A DNA stretch of 50,027 nt from Mesobacillus subterraneus (GTDB taxonomy: Bacteria; Bacillota; Bacilli; Bacillales; Cytobacillaceae). This document shows positions 10,177 to 19,840 of the stretch, piece by piece. The notes below the pieces were generated by a model, which did not search any database, was not told where the DNA came from, and saw only the letters and a list, made by a program, of their open reading frames with translations. The stretch is taken from assembly GCF_000934845.1 (NCBI RefSeq), contig NZ_JXIQ01000103.1:1-50027 (forward strand), in the 5' to 3' direction. The translations under genes were made by a program, and so were the position numbers. Each line of letters begins with the position of its first letter. Within the stretch, counting starts at the first letter, position 1.

Positions 10177-11880
10177 TTATAGTTCTTTGAGCATATTTTT
10201 TAATGTATCCGCGAGGTCATCTTTGTGTATTTCTTGCATTTCACCGTTTTTGCGGATTTTGACTTCGACGATTCCTTCGCTGGCTTTTTTGCCGATCGTG
10301 ACTCTTATCGGCAAACCAATGAGGTCAGCATCTGCGAATTTCACTCCTGGGCGTTCCTGTCGGTCATCCAACAGGATTTCCATCCCAGCTTGCTGCAGAC
10401 TGGAATACAGCGCTTCAGCCAGTTCTGCCTGAGCATTGTCTTTCATGTTCACAGCAATTAGATGGACATCGAATGGCGAAATATTCGTTGGCCACACTAG
10501 TCCGTTTTCGTCATTAAATTGTTCAGCAACTGCAGCCATTGTACGGGAAACCCCTATCCCATAACAACCCATGATCATAGGCTTTGACCTTCCATTTTCA
10601 TCGAGAATTTCAGCATTCATCGATTCACTATACCTTGTGCCGAGCTTGAATACATGGCCTACTTCGATTCCCTTTGCAAACACGATGGTTCCTTGTCCAT
10701 CTGGGGATGGATCTCCTTCTTTAATAAAGCGAAGATCCGTGTAGGTTGAAACCTTTAAGTCACGATCAGGATTGACATTTGTATAATGGTAATCTTCTTC
10801 ATTAGCTCCGCATACTCCATTTACGATTGCCTCCACCGCTAAATCTGCAAGTACCTCGACACCATCCACTCCGATTGGACCAAGGGAGCCAACAGAGCAT
10901 CCAAGTATTTCTTTTGTTGTAATCGTATCGGCTAATTCGACGGTAGCAGCACCATAATAATTTTTCAACTTAATATCGTTCACTTCGTGGTCCCCACGTA
11001 CCAAAACAAGCACAAAGCGATCATCTATTTTGAACAGCAGAGACTTGATACAATCTTTCTCTTCGACATTCAAGAAGCTCGAAACTTCTTCGATTGTCTT
11101 CTTGCCTTCTGTGCGGACTTTCTCCAGCTCCTTAGCCGGATCGCTGCTCTTTTCGTAAACAGCAGTCACTGGTGCCATTTCAATATTAGCAGCAAAATCG
11201 GACGTATCCGAATAAGCGATCGTATCTTCGCCAATATCCGAAAGGACCATGAACTCGTGAGTATCTTTTCCTCCCATTGCACCCGAATCAGCGATGACCG
11301 CTCGGAAATTCAATCCACAACGTCGGAACACATTGGAATACGCCTGAAAAATGCGCTCATATACCTCATCGAGACTCTCCTGCGATGCATGGAAAGAATA
11401 GGCATCCTTCATAATAAATTCGCGGCCGCGAAGGAGACCGAATCTTGGTCGTTTTTCATCACGATATTTCGTTTGGATCTGGTAAAGCGTTAGCGGCAGA
11501 CGCTTATAAGACTTTACTTCATCGCGTACAAGGCTGGTGATGACTTCTTCATGAGTGGCACCGAGGGCAAACTCCCGGTCGTTCCGGTCCTTCAATCTCA
11601 TTAATTCCGGTCCATAAGAATACCAGCGACCTGATTCTTGCCATAATTCCGCTTGCTGGAGCGCGGGCATGAACAGCTCAGCCGCTCCCGCATGGTTCAT
11701 TTCATCCCTGATGATTGCCTCTACTTTTTGCAGAACCTTTCTCCCTAAAGGCAAGTATGTATAAACACCGCTAGCATTTTGACGGATGAATCCGGCTCTT
11801 AGCAAAAGTTGATGGCTTTTTACATCTGCGTCAGCTGGCACTTCTCTTAAAGTAGGAATAAACGACATACTTTGCTTCAT
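10177..11880 (-). CDS. proS: Prolyl-tRNA synthetase
   Basis: A class II aminoacyl-tRNA synthetase that charges tRNA-Pro. The 567-residue protein has motif 1 and the active-site segments [29 protein letters not shown] and the motif 3 [15 protein letters not shown] YbaK-like editing domain lies between motifs 2 and 3 (about 225-400), so this is the bacterial editing type. An anticodon-binding domain follows. GAGGTG lies 9 nt before the ATG. No T-box leader was seen in the 100 nt upstream, which instead contains the rasP terminator, so expression may depend on read-through or an unseen promoter. Confidence 0.97.
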   Translation of the reverse strand: MKQSMSFIPTLREVPADADVKSHQLLLRAGFIRQNASGVYTYLPLGRKVLQKVEAIIRDEMNHAGAAELFMPALQQAELWQESGRWYSYGPELMRLKDRNDREFALGATHEEVITSLVRDEVKSYKRLPLTLYQIQTKYRDEKRPRFGLLRGREFIMKDAYSFHASQESLDEVYERIFQAYSNVFRRCGLNFRAVIADSGAMGGKDTHEFMVLSDIGEDTIAYSDTSDFAANIEMAPVTAVYEKSSDPAKELEKVRTEGKKTIEEVSSFLNVEEKDCIKSLLFKIDDRFVLVLVRGDHEVNDIKLKNYYGAATVELADTITTKEILGCSVGSLGPIGVDGVEVLADLAVEAIVNGVCGANEEDYHYTNVNPDRDLKVSTYTDLRFIKEGDPSPDGQGTIVFAKGIEVGHVFKLGTRYSESMNAEILDENGRSKPMIMGCYGIGVSRTMAAVAEQFNDENGLVWPTNISPFDVHLIAVNMKDNAQAELAEALYSSLQQAGMEILLDDRQERPGVKFADADLIGLPIRVTIGKKASEGIVEVKIRKNGEMQEIHKDDLADTLKNMLKEL

Positions 11881-11919
11881 CTTAATTTACACCTCGTTAT
11901 GAATTTTTCATCGTTTTTT

Positions 11920-11956
11920 GAAAAAACATTCCTGACCGAAAATTTTCGGGCAGGAA
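11920..11956 (-). terminator. Intrinsic terminator after rasP
   Basis: A long near-perfect inverted repeat (11929-11956: TTCCTG, one mismatch, CCG plus an AAAATTTT centre) is followed on the minus strand by six T residues. It lies between rasP and proS and may be only partly efficient, since no clear promoter for proS was found. Confidence 0.82.
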
Positions 11957-11980
11957 GTTTCTTTGCTACACAATGTTACA

Positions 11981-13240
11981 TTACAGAAAAAACCGTTGAA
12001 TATCGTTCCAAGTGACGACGAGCATCAGAAGCATCAATAACGCAAAACCAATGAAGTGGACCATTCCTTCTTTTTGCTTATCGATTGGTTTTCCTCTGAG
12101 CGCTTCAATTGCAAAGAATGTCAGCCTTCCGCCGTCTAAAGCTGGAAATGGAAGCAGGTTCATAATCCCAAGATTGATGCTTAAGATTCCCGCCCATTTC
12201 ATTAAATAAAATATCCCAGACTTAGCAACAGTATCTGTGGACACATAAATTCCTACCGGACCAGACAACGCGTCAATCGAAAATTGGCCTGTCAGGAGTT
12301 TTCCTAGCATCGAGAAAATTTCGGTTGTCCAGAAATACGTTTCTTTTACGCCATATGAGATTGATTTGATTGGTGATTTTTCAACAGGACTGTAAACACC
12401 AATCAAGCCAATTTTTTGCCCTTCGACGTCTTTCACTTCAGGTGTCACCGGCATATCCAAGTTTTGTCCTTGACGGTTTATTGAGAAATCAAGTTCAGTC
12501 CCGGGATTTTTACGAATGATCTCAACAACATCTTGCCAGCTAGAAACTTCTGAACCTTCAATGCTATTGACTACATCCCCTTCTTGCAGCCCCGCTTTAA
12601 GGGCACTGCCGTCAGCAGTCAGCTTCCCAAGAACGGGCTCATTTGAAGGAATCCCCTGGAACAAAGCAAGGATGATGAAAACCACCATAGCAAGGATAAA
12701 ATTCATCATCGGTCCAGCAAAGATTGCCATGGTTCTTTGTCCGAGTGTTTTGGAAGCGAACTGCCTGTCATATGGAGCAATTTGTGTTTCAGTATTATTT
12801 TCAACAATCACCGCAGTTTTGCTGACCGGATAGGATTTCAGCAGGCTGTCATCCTCGCCTTCTTCATATCCTTTTATCACCAACTCATGCTCAATATCTG
12901 CTTTTTCCACTTCAATAATTCTTGCATCAGGATACTTTTCCTTGTTCGTAAGGATAATTTTTTGCACTTCATTCTTTTCTAAAAGCAAACCCACTCTGTG
13001 CCCAGGCTTGATTTCTATTATTTCCGGGTCTTCGCCAGCCATTCTCACAAAACCGCCGATAGGCAGGAGACGAATCGTATAAACCGTTTCATTTTTCTTA
13101 TGGGAGAACACTTTTGGCCCAAAACCAATCGCAAACTCCCGGCAAAGGATGCCTGCCCGTTTTGCGAATATCAGATGACCAAGTTCATGAAAGAATACGA
13201 GGGCACCAAAAATGACAATGAATGCAATAACTGTATTCAA
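11981..13240 (-). CDS. rasP: Site-2 intramembrane metalloprotease RasP/RseP
   Basis: An M50-family zinc protease that cleaves transmembrane anti-sigma factors and other membrane peptides. In B. subtilis RasP acts on RsiW and on FtsL. The 419-residue protein has HELGH at residues 18-22 in the first membrane helix, a central PDZ domain (about 200-285), and the LDGG motif (around 361-364) that supplies the third zinc ligand. The start is a TTG at 13240 with AAAGGTGG about 9 nt upstream. It lies downstream of dxr, the usual Bacillus order, and is followed by a terminator. Confidence 0.96.
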   Translation of the reverse strand: MNTVIAFIVIFGALVFFHELGHLIFAKRAGILCREFAIGFGPKVFSHKKNETVYTIRLLPIGGFVRMAGEDPEIIEIKPGHRVGLLLEKNEVQKIILTNKEKYPDARIIEVEKADIEHELVIKGYEEGEDDSLLKSYPVSKTAVIVENNTETQIAPYDRQFASKTLGQRTMAIFAGPMMNFILAMVVFIILALFQGIPSNEPVLGKLTADGSALKAGLQEGDVVNSIEGSEVSSWQDVVEIIRKNPGTELDFSINRQGQNLDMPVTPEVKDVEGQKIGLIGVYSPVEKSPIKSISYGVKETYFWTTEIFSMLGKLLTGQFSIDALSGPVGIYVSTDTVAKSGIFYLMKWAGILSINLGIMNLLPFPALDGGRLTFFAIEALRGKPIDKQKEGMVHFIGFALLMLLMLVVTWNDIQRFFL

Positions 13241-13291
13241 ATTAGCAAACCACCTTTTTTAAGGATAAAATCAACTTTGTAAAACTCTCTT

Positions 13292-14434
13292 TTATATTAC
13301 CGAATTCACATAGTTTCTTGTCTCTCTGTCCGCCTCTTGAATGGTTTCGAGGTCAGGAGTTCCTATGATGATATGATGTTCCATTGCTTTCTCTATTAAG
13401 TCTTCAATTTGGAGAAAAGAGATTCTGTCCTGTAAAAAGGCAGCAACCGCGGCTTCATTTGCCGCATTCATCACCGCAGGCATCGTTCCCCCTGCCCGAC
13501 CGGCATCATAAGCAAATTTCAGGCAGCGGAATCGGTTCAAGTCCATATCCTTAAAGTGAAGGCTTCCGATTTCAGACAGGTTCAATCTCTTTCCTGACAA
13601 AAGCGGCAGCCGGTCTGGGTAGGTAAGAGCATACTGAATCGGCACTTTCATATTCGGCGTACCGAGTTGGGCGATGATGCTAGTATCATGAAACTCTACC
13701 ATCGAATGGATAATACTCTCTTGATGGAGCAGAACCGAAATGGCATCATATGGAAGAGAAAATAGCCAATGCGCTTCGATAACCTCTAAGCCTTTGTTCA
13801 TCATAGTCGCGGAATCAATCGTTATTTTTGCTCCCATCGACCAATTCGGATGGTTCAAAGCAGCTGATTTTGTCACCCCATGCAATTCTTCTCTTGTCCG
13901 GTCCCTAAAGCTTCCACCCGAGGCTGTAAGGATGATTCGTTCGATATTCTTTTCTTTCTCACCCTGCAGTGCCTGAAAGATTGCTGAGTGCTCACTGTCC
14001 ACTGGCAAGATCGTCACGTTATTTCGTATTGCTTCCTCCATAACAATATGACCAGCAGTGACAAGTGTTTCCTTATTGGCAATTGCGATCGTTTTGCCTG
14101 ATCGAATTGCTTCTAGTGTTGGCTTCAATCCTACACTTCCAAGCACTGCATTGACTAGAACATCAGCCTTATCGAAAACTGCTGCTGCTTCAAGACCCTG
14201 AAGTCCATACACTATTTTAACTGATGAAAATTCTGACTTTAACCGGTCGGCATCCTCTTTTTCCTGTACCGAAACTAGTTCTGGCTGAAACTCATGGATG
14301 ATTTTCCTGCAGAGCACAATGTTCCGGCCCGCAGACATGGAAACGAGTTCGAACTCCTCAGGATGCTCCCTGATCACTTCGAGTGTTTGGATCCCAATTG
14401 ATCCTGTTGCACCCAACAAGCTAATTCTTTTCAC
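13292..14434 (-). CDS. dxr: 1-deoxy-D-xylulose 5-phosphate reductoisomerase
   Basis: Dxr converts DXP to 2-C-methyl-D-erythritol 4-phosphate with NADPH, the committed step of the MEP isoprenoid pathway. The 380-residue protein shows the NADPH-binding GATGSIG (8-14), NKETLVTAG, the metal-binding [10 protein letters not shown] and the [10 protein letters not shown] region. The start is GTG at 14434, with AGGAGTG 8 nt upstream. It sits between cdsA and rasP; its product feeds the isoprenoid supply used by UppS two genes upstream. Confidence 0.97.
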   Translation of the reverse strand: MKRISLLGATGSIGIQTLEVIREHPEEFELVSMSAGRNIVLCRKIIHEFQPELVSVQEKEDADRLKSEFSSVKIVYGLQGLEAAAVFDKADVLVNAVLGSVGLKPTLEAIRSGKTIAIANKETLVTAGHIVMEEAIRNNVTILPVDSEHSAIFQALQGEKEKNIERIILTASGGSFRDRTREELHGVTKSAALNHPNWSMGAKITIDSATMMNKGLEVIEAHWLFSLPYDAISVLLHQESIIHSMVEFHDTSIIAQLGTPNMKVPIQYALTYPDRLPLLSGKRLNLSEIGSLHFKDMDLNRFRCLKFAYDAGRAGGTMPAVMNAANEAAVAAFLQDRISFLQIEDLIEKAMEHHIIIGTPDLETIQEADRETRNYVNSVI

Positions 14435-14516
14435 AATTCTTTCACTCCTAATATCGGGAAGATGTATTCATCCGGCCGATCATGCTTGCTAAGCCCCTTT
14501 CACCGGTAAAAATCAA

Positions 14517-15305
14517 TCACAGCAAATGTAGTAAATGGATTAACGGCCAAACAAACAGCAGACTGTCAAATCTGTCCAGCATACCGCCATGTCCAGGAAG
14601 GATGTTCCCTGAGTCTTTTATATGATAATAGCGTTTTAGCGCGGATTCGACAAGATCGCCTATTTGACCAAAAATAGATAAAAAGGCTGTAGCTGCCAGC
14701 AGGATGATGACTGATACCTCCATATCACCGAGTATACTAAACAAAAGTGCAACGACAAGTGCCGATGCTACACCGCCAAAAAAGCCCTCTGTTGTTTTAT
14801 TCGGGCTGATTTCCGGCCAAAGCTTATGCTTGCCAATTGCCCTACCGATAAAATATGCTCCCGAATCGGTAGCCCAAATGATGAATAACGAATAAAACAC
14901 ATAGATTAGATTTGCATCTCGGGTTTCAATGAAAAAGTAAAAACCAAGCCCTACGTAAAGAATAGACATTATCGAAAAGGCAACATCTTCATAGGAAAAG
15001 CGATTCTTTGAAATGACCGTATAAGCCAAAAGCAAAAGCACTCCAAGAAAGAAGATTTCCACTTTGGTATAATCAATCTCCTTTAGAAAGCCGCTGTACT
15101 GGCTGGGAATCAGGAAAATCCATAATAGCACCAGGGATAGAAACCCCGGGATCGAGTAAAGGGTTAATTTCTTCATTTTCAGCGCTTCATATAATCCAAT
15201 AGATGCTATTATATATACCATTGCGATAAATGGCCAGCCTCCGAAAATAACGATTGGAAGAAAAATAGCTGCAGCGATCACTGCTGTAATGATTCTTTGC
15301 TTCAT
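14517..15305 (-). CDS. cdsA: Phosphatidate cytidylyltransferase (CDP-diglyceride synthase)
   Basis: CdsA makes CDP-diacylglycerol from phosphatidate and CTP at the membrane, the branch point for phospholipids. The 262-residue protein is mostly hydrophobic, with about seven or eight predicted membrane helices. It carries the family signature near its C-terminus: SALKRYYHIKDSGNILPGHG followed by GMLDRFDS. AAGGTGTG precedes the ATG. It lies 19 nt after uppS and is probably cotranscribed with it. Confidence 0.96.
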   Translation of the reverse strand: MKQRIITAVIAAAIFLPIVIFGGWPFIAMVYIIASIGLYEALKMKKLTLYSIPGFLSLVLLWIFLIPSQYSGFLKEIDYTKVEIFFLGVLLLLAYTVISKNRFSYEDVAFSIMSILYVGLGFYFFIETRDANLIYVFYSLFIIWATDSGAYFIGRAIGKHKLWPEISPNKTTEGFFGGVASALVVALLFSILGDMEVSVIILLAATAFLSIFGQIGDLVESALKRYYHIKDSGNILPGHGGMLDRFDSLLFVWPLIHLLHLL

Positions 15306-15324
15306 TTACTTTTTCACACCTTTT

Positions 15325-16101
15325 TTAAACTCCTCCAAAACGCCGCTGGCGGCCCTGGAATGCTTCGATTGCTTCGATTAAATGCTCTTCGTTAAAATCA
15401 GGCCAAAGTACGTCAGTGAACCAGAACTCCGTATAGGCAAGCTGCCAAAGCATAAAATTGCTCAAACGGATTTCTCCGCTTGTCCTGATCAGTAAATCAG
15501 GATCATTCATCTCCCTTGTCATTAAGTAGGAGGAAAAGGCATCTTCTGTTAAATCGTCTTCTGAAATCTTACCGGTTCTCACATCTTCAATGACCCTTTT
15601 GACACCATCTAAAATTTCCGCCCTGCTACCATAATTAAGCGCAAAATTCAGTACAAGGCCGGTATTATCCTTTGTATCATCCATCGCTTTTTCAACGGCT
15701 TTTCTTGTATGCTCGGGAAGCTTATCCATGTATCCAATCATTTCAACCCGGACATTTTCTTCAACCAATTCAGGAAGGAAGGTGCCGAGAAATTCTTCCG
15801 GAAGTTTCATGAGAAAATCGACTTCCAATTTCGGTCTTTTCCAGTTCTCTGTAGAGAAAGCATATACAGTCAGCGTTTTTATTCCAAGTTCATTGGCCAG
15901 CTTGGTTATTTTTCGGACAACCTTCATTCCTTCATGATGACCAGCTACACGCGGCAATGCGCGTTTACTAGCCCAGCGTCCGTTTCCATCCATGATAATC
16001 GCTATATGAGCCGGAACTTGATGTTCTTTTATTTTTAGTAGACGTTCTTGGAAATCGGATGGGCTAGGATCCTTCTTCCATGGATTCAATTTATTTAACA
16101 T
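15325..16101 (-). CDS. uppS: Undecaprenyl diphosphate synthase
   Basis: UppS is the cis-prenyltransferase that builds the C55 lipid carrier for peptidoglycan and teichoic acid synthesis. The 258-residue protein shows IIMDGNGRWA (catalytic Asp38), GHHEGMK, VYAFSTENWKRP and the C-terminal PDLLIRTSGEIRLSNF with FTDVLWPDF. AGGGGAG lies 8 nt before the ATG. It has its own probable promoter and a structured leader that may control translation (see findings). First gene of the uppS-cdsA-dxr-rasP-proS group. Confidence 0.97.
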   Translation of the reverse strand: MLNKLNPWKKDPSPSDFQERLLKIKEHQVPAHIAIIMDGNGRWASKRALPRVAGHHEGMKVVRKITKLANELGIKTLTVYAFSTENWKRPKLEVDFLMKLPEEFLGTFLPELVEENVRVEMIGYMDKLPEHTRKAVEKAMDDTKDNTGLVLNFALNYGSRAEILDGVKRVIEDVRTGKISEDDLTEDAFSSYLMTREMNDPDLLIRTSGEIRLSNFMLWQLAYTEFWFTDVLWPDFNEEHLIEAIEAFQGRQRRFGGV

Positions 16102-16130
16102 TGTGACAGCTCCCCTAAAAGATTATCTTT

Positions 16131-16174
16131 AGCACCAATCATGGGGGTGACATTCCCTAAGAACGTTTGGTGCT
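16131..16174 (-). promoter_or_regulatory. Inverted repeat in the uppS leader
   Basis: A perfect 8-bp arm (AGCACCAA, 16131-16138) is repeated inverted (TTGGTGCT, 16167-16174). The loop contains a CCCCC tract that could pair either with an adjacent GGG or with the GGGG of the uppS Shine-Dalgarno sequence. This resembles a translational control structure, but no known riboswitch signature was recognised. Confidence 0.5.
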
Positions 16175-16201
16175 GAAGCTGGACTGCTCACGAAAAGCCA
16201 T
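16157..16201 (-). CDS. Candidate 14-codon leader peptide upstream of uppS
   Basis: ATG at 16201 opens a 14-codon frame ending in TAG at 16157, with AGGA about 8 nt upstream. Its last codons cover the promoter-proximal arm of the leader inverted repeat, the arrangement seen where a translating ribosome controls RNA folding. A second frame (16188-16235, 15 codons) overlaps it. Both are short enough to occur by chance, so this is tentative. Confidence 0.2.
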   Translation of the reverse strand: MAFREQSSFSTKRS

Positions 16202-16243
16202 AGAGTAATCCTGTTCTTCTCTCTTTCATTTCCATATGCCACT

Positions 16244-16252
16244 ATCATACCA
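16244..16252 (-). promoter_or_regulatory. Probable extended -10 promoter for uppS
   Basis: On the minus strand TATGAT (16249-16244) is preceded by TGG, an extended -10. No good -35 box lies 17 nt upstream. Transcription would start near 16237, giving a leader of about 135 nt. Confidence 0.55.
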
Positions 16253-16450
16253 AAAAAGAACCAAGATATCTCTATAAACGGATGGACTAAAGCATGATAT
16301 TATGTTGAATCAGGTTCCAGGCCAATAGCAGCCTTATAGACAGATTATGTTATTCAAAGAAAAAACAGAATAAAACGGCTAATATTATTATATTCTATCA
16401 TTCAAACCGTTATCGTAAACTCATTCTTTTTATGTACTTTTTTAAAATGA

Positions 16451-16491
16451 CAAATGGCCGCTTCCCTACTATTCCGTTGGCGGCCCATTTG
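16451..16491 (-). terminator. Second hairpin downstream of frr
   Basis: Arms 16451-16461 and 16480-16491 pair over 11 bp with one bulged base. On the minus strand a short T run follows (CATTTT). It may act as a back-up terminator behind the main one, or protect the 3' end. Confidence 0.5.
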
Positions 16492-16497
16492 ATAGCG

Positions 16498-16525
16498 AAA
16501 AAACCCCCTGGAAAACAGAGGGTTT
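16498..16525 (-). terminator. Intrinsic terminator after frr
   Basis: A 10-bp stem (16501-16510 with 16516-16525, one G-U pair) and a short loop are followed on the minus strand by a run of T residues. It lies 16 nt past the frr stop codon. Confidence 0.88.
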
Positions 16526-16540
16526 CGATGATCACTGACG

Positions 16541-17098
16541 TTAAACTTCCATGATCTCTTTTTCTTTGTCTTTCGCAATCTGATCGATTTTAGCGATATG
16601 CTCATCTGTAAGCTTCTGAATATCGTCTGAATACCCACGATGGGCATCTTCAGTGATTTCTCCACTTTTCTCTAACTTCTTTAAATCTTCATTGCCATCC
16701 CGGCGGATGTTACGAACAGCAACTTTTGCTTCTTCCGCTTCTTTTTTCACAAGTTTGGCAAGCTCTTTGCGCCGTTCTTCTGTTAACTGAGGAATCGCGA
16801 TTCTAATGATCGATCCATCATTAGAAGGATTCAATCCTAAATCGGATTTCAAGATAGCTTTCTCAATCTCGCCGAGGATCGACCTATCATACGGCTGGAT
16901 GATCAAAAGACGAGCTTCCGGTACAGAGATGCCGGCAAGCTGATTGACGGGTGTGGGCGCACCATAATAATCCACCTGAATCCTGTCTAAAAGAGAGGCA
17001 TTGGCTCTGCCTGCACGGATGCTGGCAAGTTCGCGGGTAAAAGCCTGGATCGCTTTTGACATTCTTTCTTTCACATTGGCAATTGCTTGTTTTGGCAT
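16541..17098 (-). CDS. frr: Ribosome recycling factor
   Basis: RRF splits the post-termination ribosome together with EF-G. The 185-residue protein matches the invariant family length and shows the conserved [25 protein letters not shown]-like [14 protein letters not shown] and [19 protein letters not shown] segments. The ATG shares one base with the pyrH stop codon (TAATG), so translation is probably coupled. GAGGGGG lies about 8 nt upstream. Confidence 0.97.
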   Translation of the reverse strand: MPKQAIANVKERMSKAIQAFTRELASIRAGRANASLLDRIQVDYYGAPTPVNQLAGISVPEARLLIIQPYDRSILGEIEKAILKSDLGLNPSNDGSIIRIAIPQLTEERRKELAKLVKKEAEEAKVAVRNIRRDGNEDLKKLEKSGEITEDAHRGYSDDIQKLTDEHIAKIDQIAKDKEKEIMEV

Positions 17099-17823
17099 TA
17101 GTTTTTCCCCCTCACAATTGTTCCGATTGTTTCACCCATTACTGCTCGTTTGATATTCCCCTTCTCCAAGATGGAGAATACAATTAATGGAATATCATTG
17201 TCCATACAAAGCGATGAAGCAGTTGAATCCATAACAGTTAGACCTTCTTTCAACACATCTAAATAAGAAAGCTCTTCGTATTTAGTCGCTTGCTTATCAA
17301 CGCGTGGATCTGCAGAGTATACACCATCAACATTATTCTTTGCCATAAGGATCACATCTGCTTCGATCTCTGCAGCCCGCAATGCAGCAGTAGTATCCGT
17401 GGAGAAGTACGGATTTCCCGTTCCGGCAGCAAAAATGACGACGCGTTTTTTCTCAAGATGTCTGATTGCCCTTCTTCTGATATACGGTTCGGCAACTTGA
17501 CGCATTTCAATGGAAGTTTGTACCCTTGTCTCGATTCCGGCTTGTTCCAAACTGTCCTGCAATGACAGAGAATTCATGACAGTGGCAAGCATACCCATAT
17601 AGTCTGCCGTCGCCCTGTCCATTCCCATTTCTTCACCGATTTTACCTCTCCAGATATTCCCTCCGCCAACGACTACAGCGATTTCTACATCCAATTCCGC
17701 AATTTCCTTTACCTGGTCTGCAACATTTTTGATTACCGTCGGATTGATGCCAAATCCTTGTTCTCCGGCTAACGCTTCTCCACTTAACTTTAAAACAACT
17801 CTTTTGTATTTAGGACTCGTCAT
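17098..17823 (-). CDS. pyrH: UMP kinase
   Basis: PyrH phosphorylates UMP to UDP and belongs to the amino-acid kinase fold. The 241-residue protein shows [15 protein letters not shown], the VGGGNIWRG loop, [17 protein letters not shown] and the [15 protein letters not shown] region. GGAGG precedes the ATG. Between tsf and pyrH there is a terminator and a further hairpin (17848-17881), so pyrH depends on read-through or on a promoter that was not recognised. It overlaps frr by one base. Confidence 0.97.
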   Translation of the reverse strand: MTSPKYKRVVLKLSGEALAGEQGFGINPTVIKNVADQVKEIAELDVEIAVVVGGGNIWRGKIGEEMGMDRATADYMGMLATVMNSLSLQDSLEQAGIETRVQTSIEMRQVAEPYIRRRAIRHLEKKRVVIFAAGTGNPYFSTDTTAALRAAEIEADVILMAKNNVDGVYSADPRVDKQATKYEELSYLDVLKEGLTVMDSTASSLCMDNDIPLIVFSILEKGNIKRAVMGETIGTIVRGKN

Positions 17824-17847
17824 AGGGTACCTCCATATGTAGTTTCA

Positions 17848-17881
17848 GGCTTTTCCTTTGCAAGAATAAATAGGAAAAGCC
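17848..17881 (-). promoter_or_regulatory. 10-bp hairpin in the pyrH leader
   Basis: Perfect 10-bp arms (17848-17857 with 17872-17881) enclose a 14-nt loop just before the pyrH Shine-Dalgarno sequence. No T tract follows on the minus strand, so it is not a standard terminator; it may be a leader control or processing element. Confidence 0.5.
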
Positions 17882-17898
17882 CTAGTAAAGCTATGTCC

Positions 17899-17927
17899 AA
17901 AAACAGGGAACACTGTAGTGTTCCCTG
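17899..17927 (-). terminator. Intrinsic terminator after tsf
   Basis: An 11-bp perfect inverted repeat (17904-17927, tiny loop) is followed on the minus strand by TTTTT. It lies 23 nt past the tsf stop codon. Confidence 0.88.
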
Positions 17928-17949
17928 CCATTACATACGCAAGTAAAAA

Positions 17950-18834
17950 TTATTTCTTGTTTACCTGGTTCATTACTTCTTCAGCAAAGTTGTCTTCACG
18001 CTTTTCAATGCCTTCGCCTACTTCGTAACGAGTAAATTCACGAAGAGTTCCGCCTTTTGATTCAACGAATTGGCGCACTTTTTGGTCAGGATTCTTAACG
18101 AATGGCTGATCAAGAACACAAACATCTTCAAAATATTTGCTAAGGCGGCCTTCAACCATTTTGGCAACAATATTTTCTGGCTTGCCTTCATTCAGTGCCT
18201 GTTGAGTAAGAACTTGACGCTCATGCTCCACTTCTTCTTGAGATACTTCGTCGCGTGAAACGTATTTAGGGTTTAATGCAGCGATGTGCATAGAAACATC
18301 CTTAGCAGCTGTTTCGTCAGTAGTTCCTTCCAAAACAGATAGTACGGCAATTCGTCCTCCCATGTGAAGGTATGCACCGAATGCATCGTTATCAGTCTTA
18401 GCTTTCACTTCAAAGCGGCGAAGGGAAAGCTTTTCCCCTATTTTTGCAATTGCATTGCTAATGCGAGTTTCAACAGTATCGCCATTTTCCATTGTTTGAG
18501 CGTTCGCTTCTTCCACCGATGCCGGCTTATTCTTTAATAAATGCTCAGCAATTTCTTTAACAAGGACTTGGAAACCCTCGTTCTTTGCTACAAAGTCTGT
18601 TTCAGAGTTCACTTCAAGAATGACAGCTTCGTTGCCTTCTGCAAGAATATAAGTGGTACCTTCAGCAGCGATGCGGTCAGCTTTTTTTGCAGCCTTAGCG
18701 ATTCCTTTTTCACGCAGGTAATCGATTGCCTGGTCCATATCCCCATTTGTTTCCTGAAGCGCCTTTTTGCAATCCATCATACCTGCGCCAGTTTTTTCGC
18801 GCAATTCTTTAACCATTTGTGCAGTAATTGTCAT
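17950..18834 (-). CDS. tsf: Translation elongation factor Ts
   Basis: EF-Ts exchanges GDP for GTP on EF-Tu. The 294-residue protein shows the N-terminal UBA-like domain with [19 protein letters not shown], the ETDFVAKNE motif that contacts EF-Tu, and the dimerisation core with MHIAA. AGGAGG lies 10 nt before the ATG. It is 152 nt downstream of rpsB, with a terminator in between, so rpsB is expected to be made in excess. Confidence 0.97.
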   Translation of the reverse strand: MTITAQMVKELREKTGAGMMDCKKALQETNGDMDQAIDYLREKGIAKAAKKADRIAAEGTTYILAEGNEAVILEVNSETDFVAKNEGFQVLVKEIAEHLLKNKPASVEEANAQTMENGDTVETRISNAIAKIGEKLSLRRFEVKAKTDNDAFGAYLHMGGRIAVLSVLEGTTDETAAKDVSMHIAALNPKYVSRDEVSQEEVEHERQVLTQQALNEGKPENIVAKMVEGRLSKYFEDVCVLDQPFVKNPDQKVRQFVESKGGTLREFTRYEVGEGIEKREDNFAEEVMNQVNKK

Positions 18835-18940
18835 AATGAAAAATCCTCCTAAAATCTCAGGTTTTATGTAACTATACTTTATTTTAACTAGATTTCGCCA
18901 ATATAAACTCCAATGGAATCATTTGGGATATATACATCTT

Positions 18941-18981
18941 AAAAAAAGGTGATAAAGGGCGCCTCCCTATATCACCTTTTT
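18941..18981 (-). terminator. Intrinsic terminator between rpsB and tsf
   Basis: A long stem (AAAAAGGTGATA with a few mismatches and a central GGCGCC) is followed on the minus strand by seven T residues. It probably lets a fraction of transcripts continue into tsf. Confidence 0.87.
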
Positions 18982-18986
18982 GTAAA

Positions 18987-19736
<750 letters not shown>

Positions 19737-19743
19737 TCATCTT

Positions 19744-19777
19744 CAGCCAGGACTGCCTCGGCAGCACCATCTGGCCA
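19744..19777 (-). promoter_or_regulatory. Nested stem-loop in rpsB leader
   Basis: An outer GCCAG/CTGGC stem (19746-19750 with 19771-19775) encloses an inner CTGC/GCAG stem-loop (19753-19764). Ribosomal protein leaders often bind their own product, and S2 autoregulation is known in other bacteria. Here the role is inferred only from position and foldability. Confidence 0.45.
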
Positions 19778-19810
19778 AATCATTGAACGTGTGTATTAAC
19801 ACCATGAGAT

Positions 19811-19839
19811 AATATAGCATAAATAAAACTGACAATCAA
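19811..19839 (-). promoter_or_regulatory. Sigma-A promoter of rpsB
   Basis: On the minus strand TTGATT (19839-19834) is followed after exactly 17 nt by TATATT (19816-19811), with TGC just before the -10. The -35 box lies directly after the swrB stop codon, with no terminator between. Confidence 0.8.
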
Positions 19840-19840
19840 G

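Larger units (their letters stand above)
16102..16540 (-). other. 439-nt intergenic region between frr and uppS
   Basis: This gap holds, in transcription order, the frr terminator (16498-16525), a second hairpin (16451-16491), about 200 nt of AT-rich sequence without recognised features, the probable uppS promoter (16244-16252), and a leader of about 135 nt with two overlapping mini-ORFs and an 8-bp inverted repeat. No full gene is supported. Confidence 0.8.

Noticed and set aside
11881-11980. T-box riboswitch before proS
   Set aside because: The gap is only 100 nt, is filled by the rasP terminator, and lacks the conserved T-box sequence.
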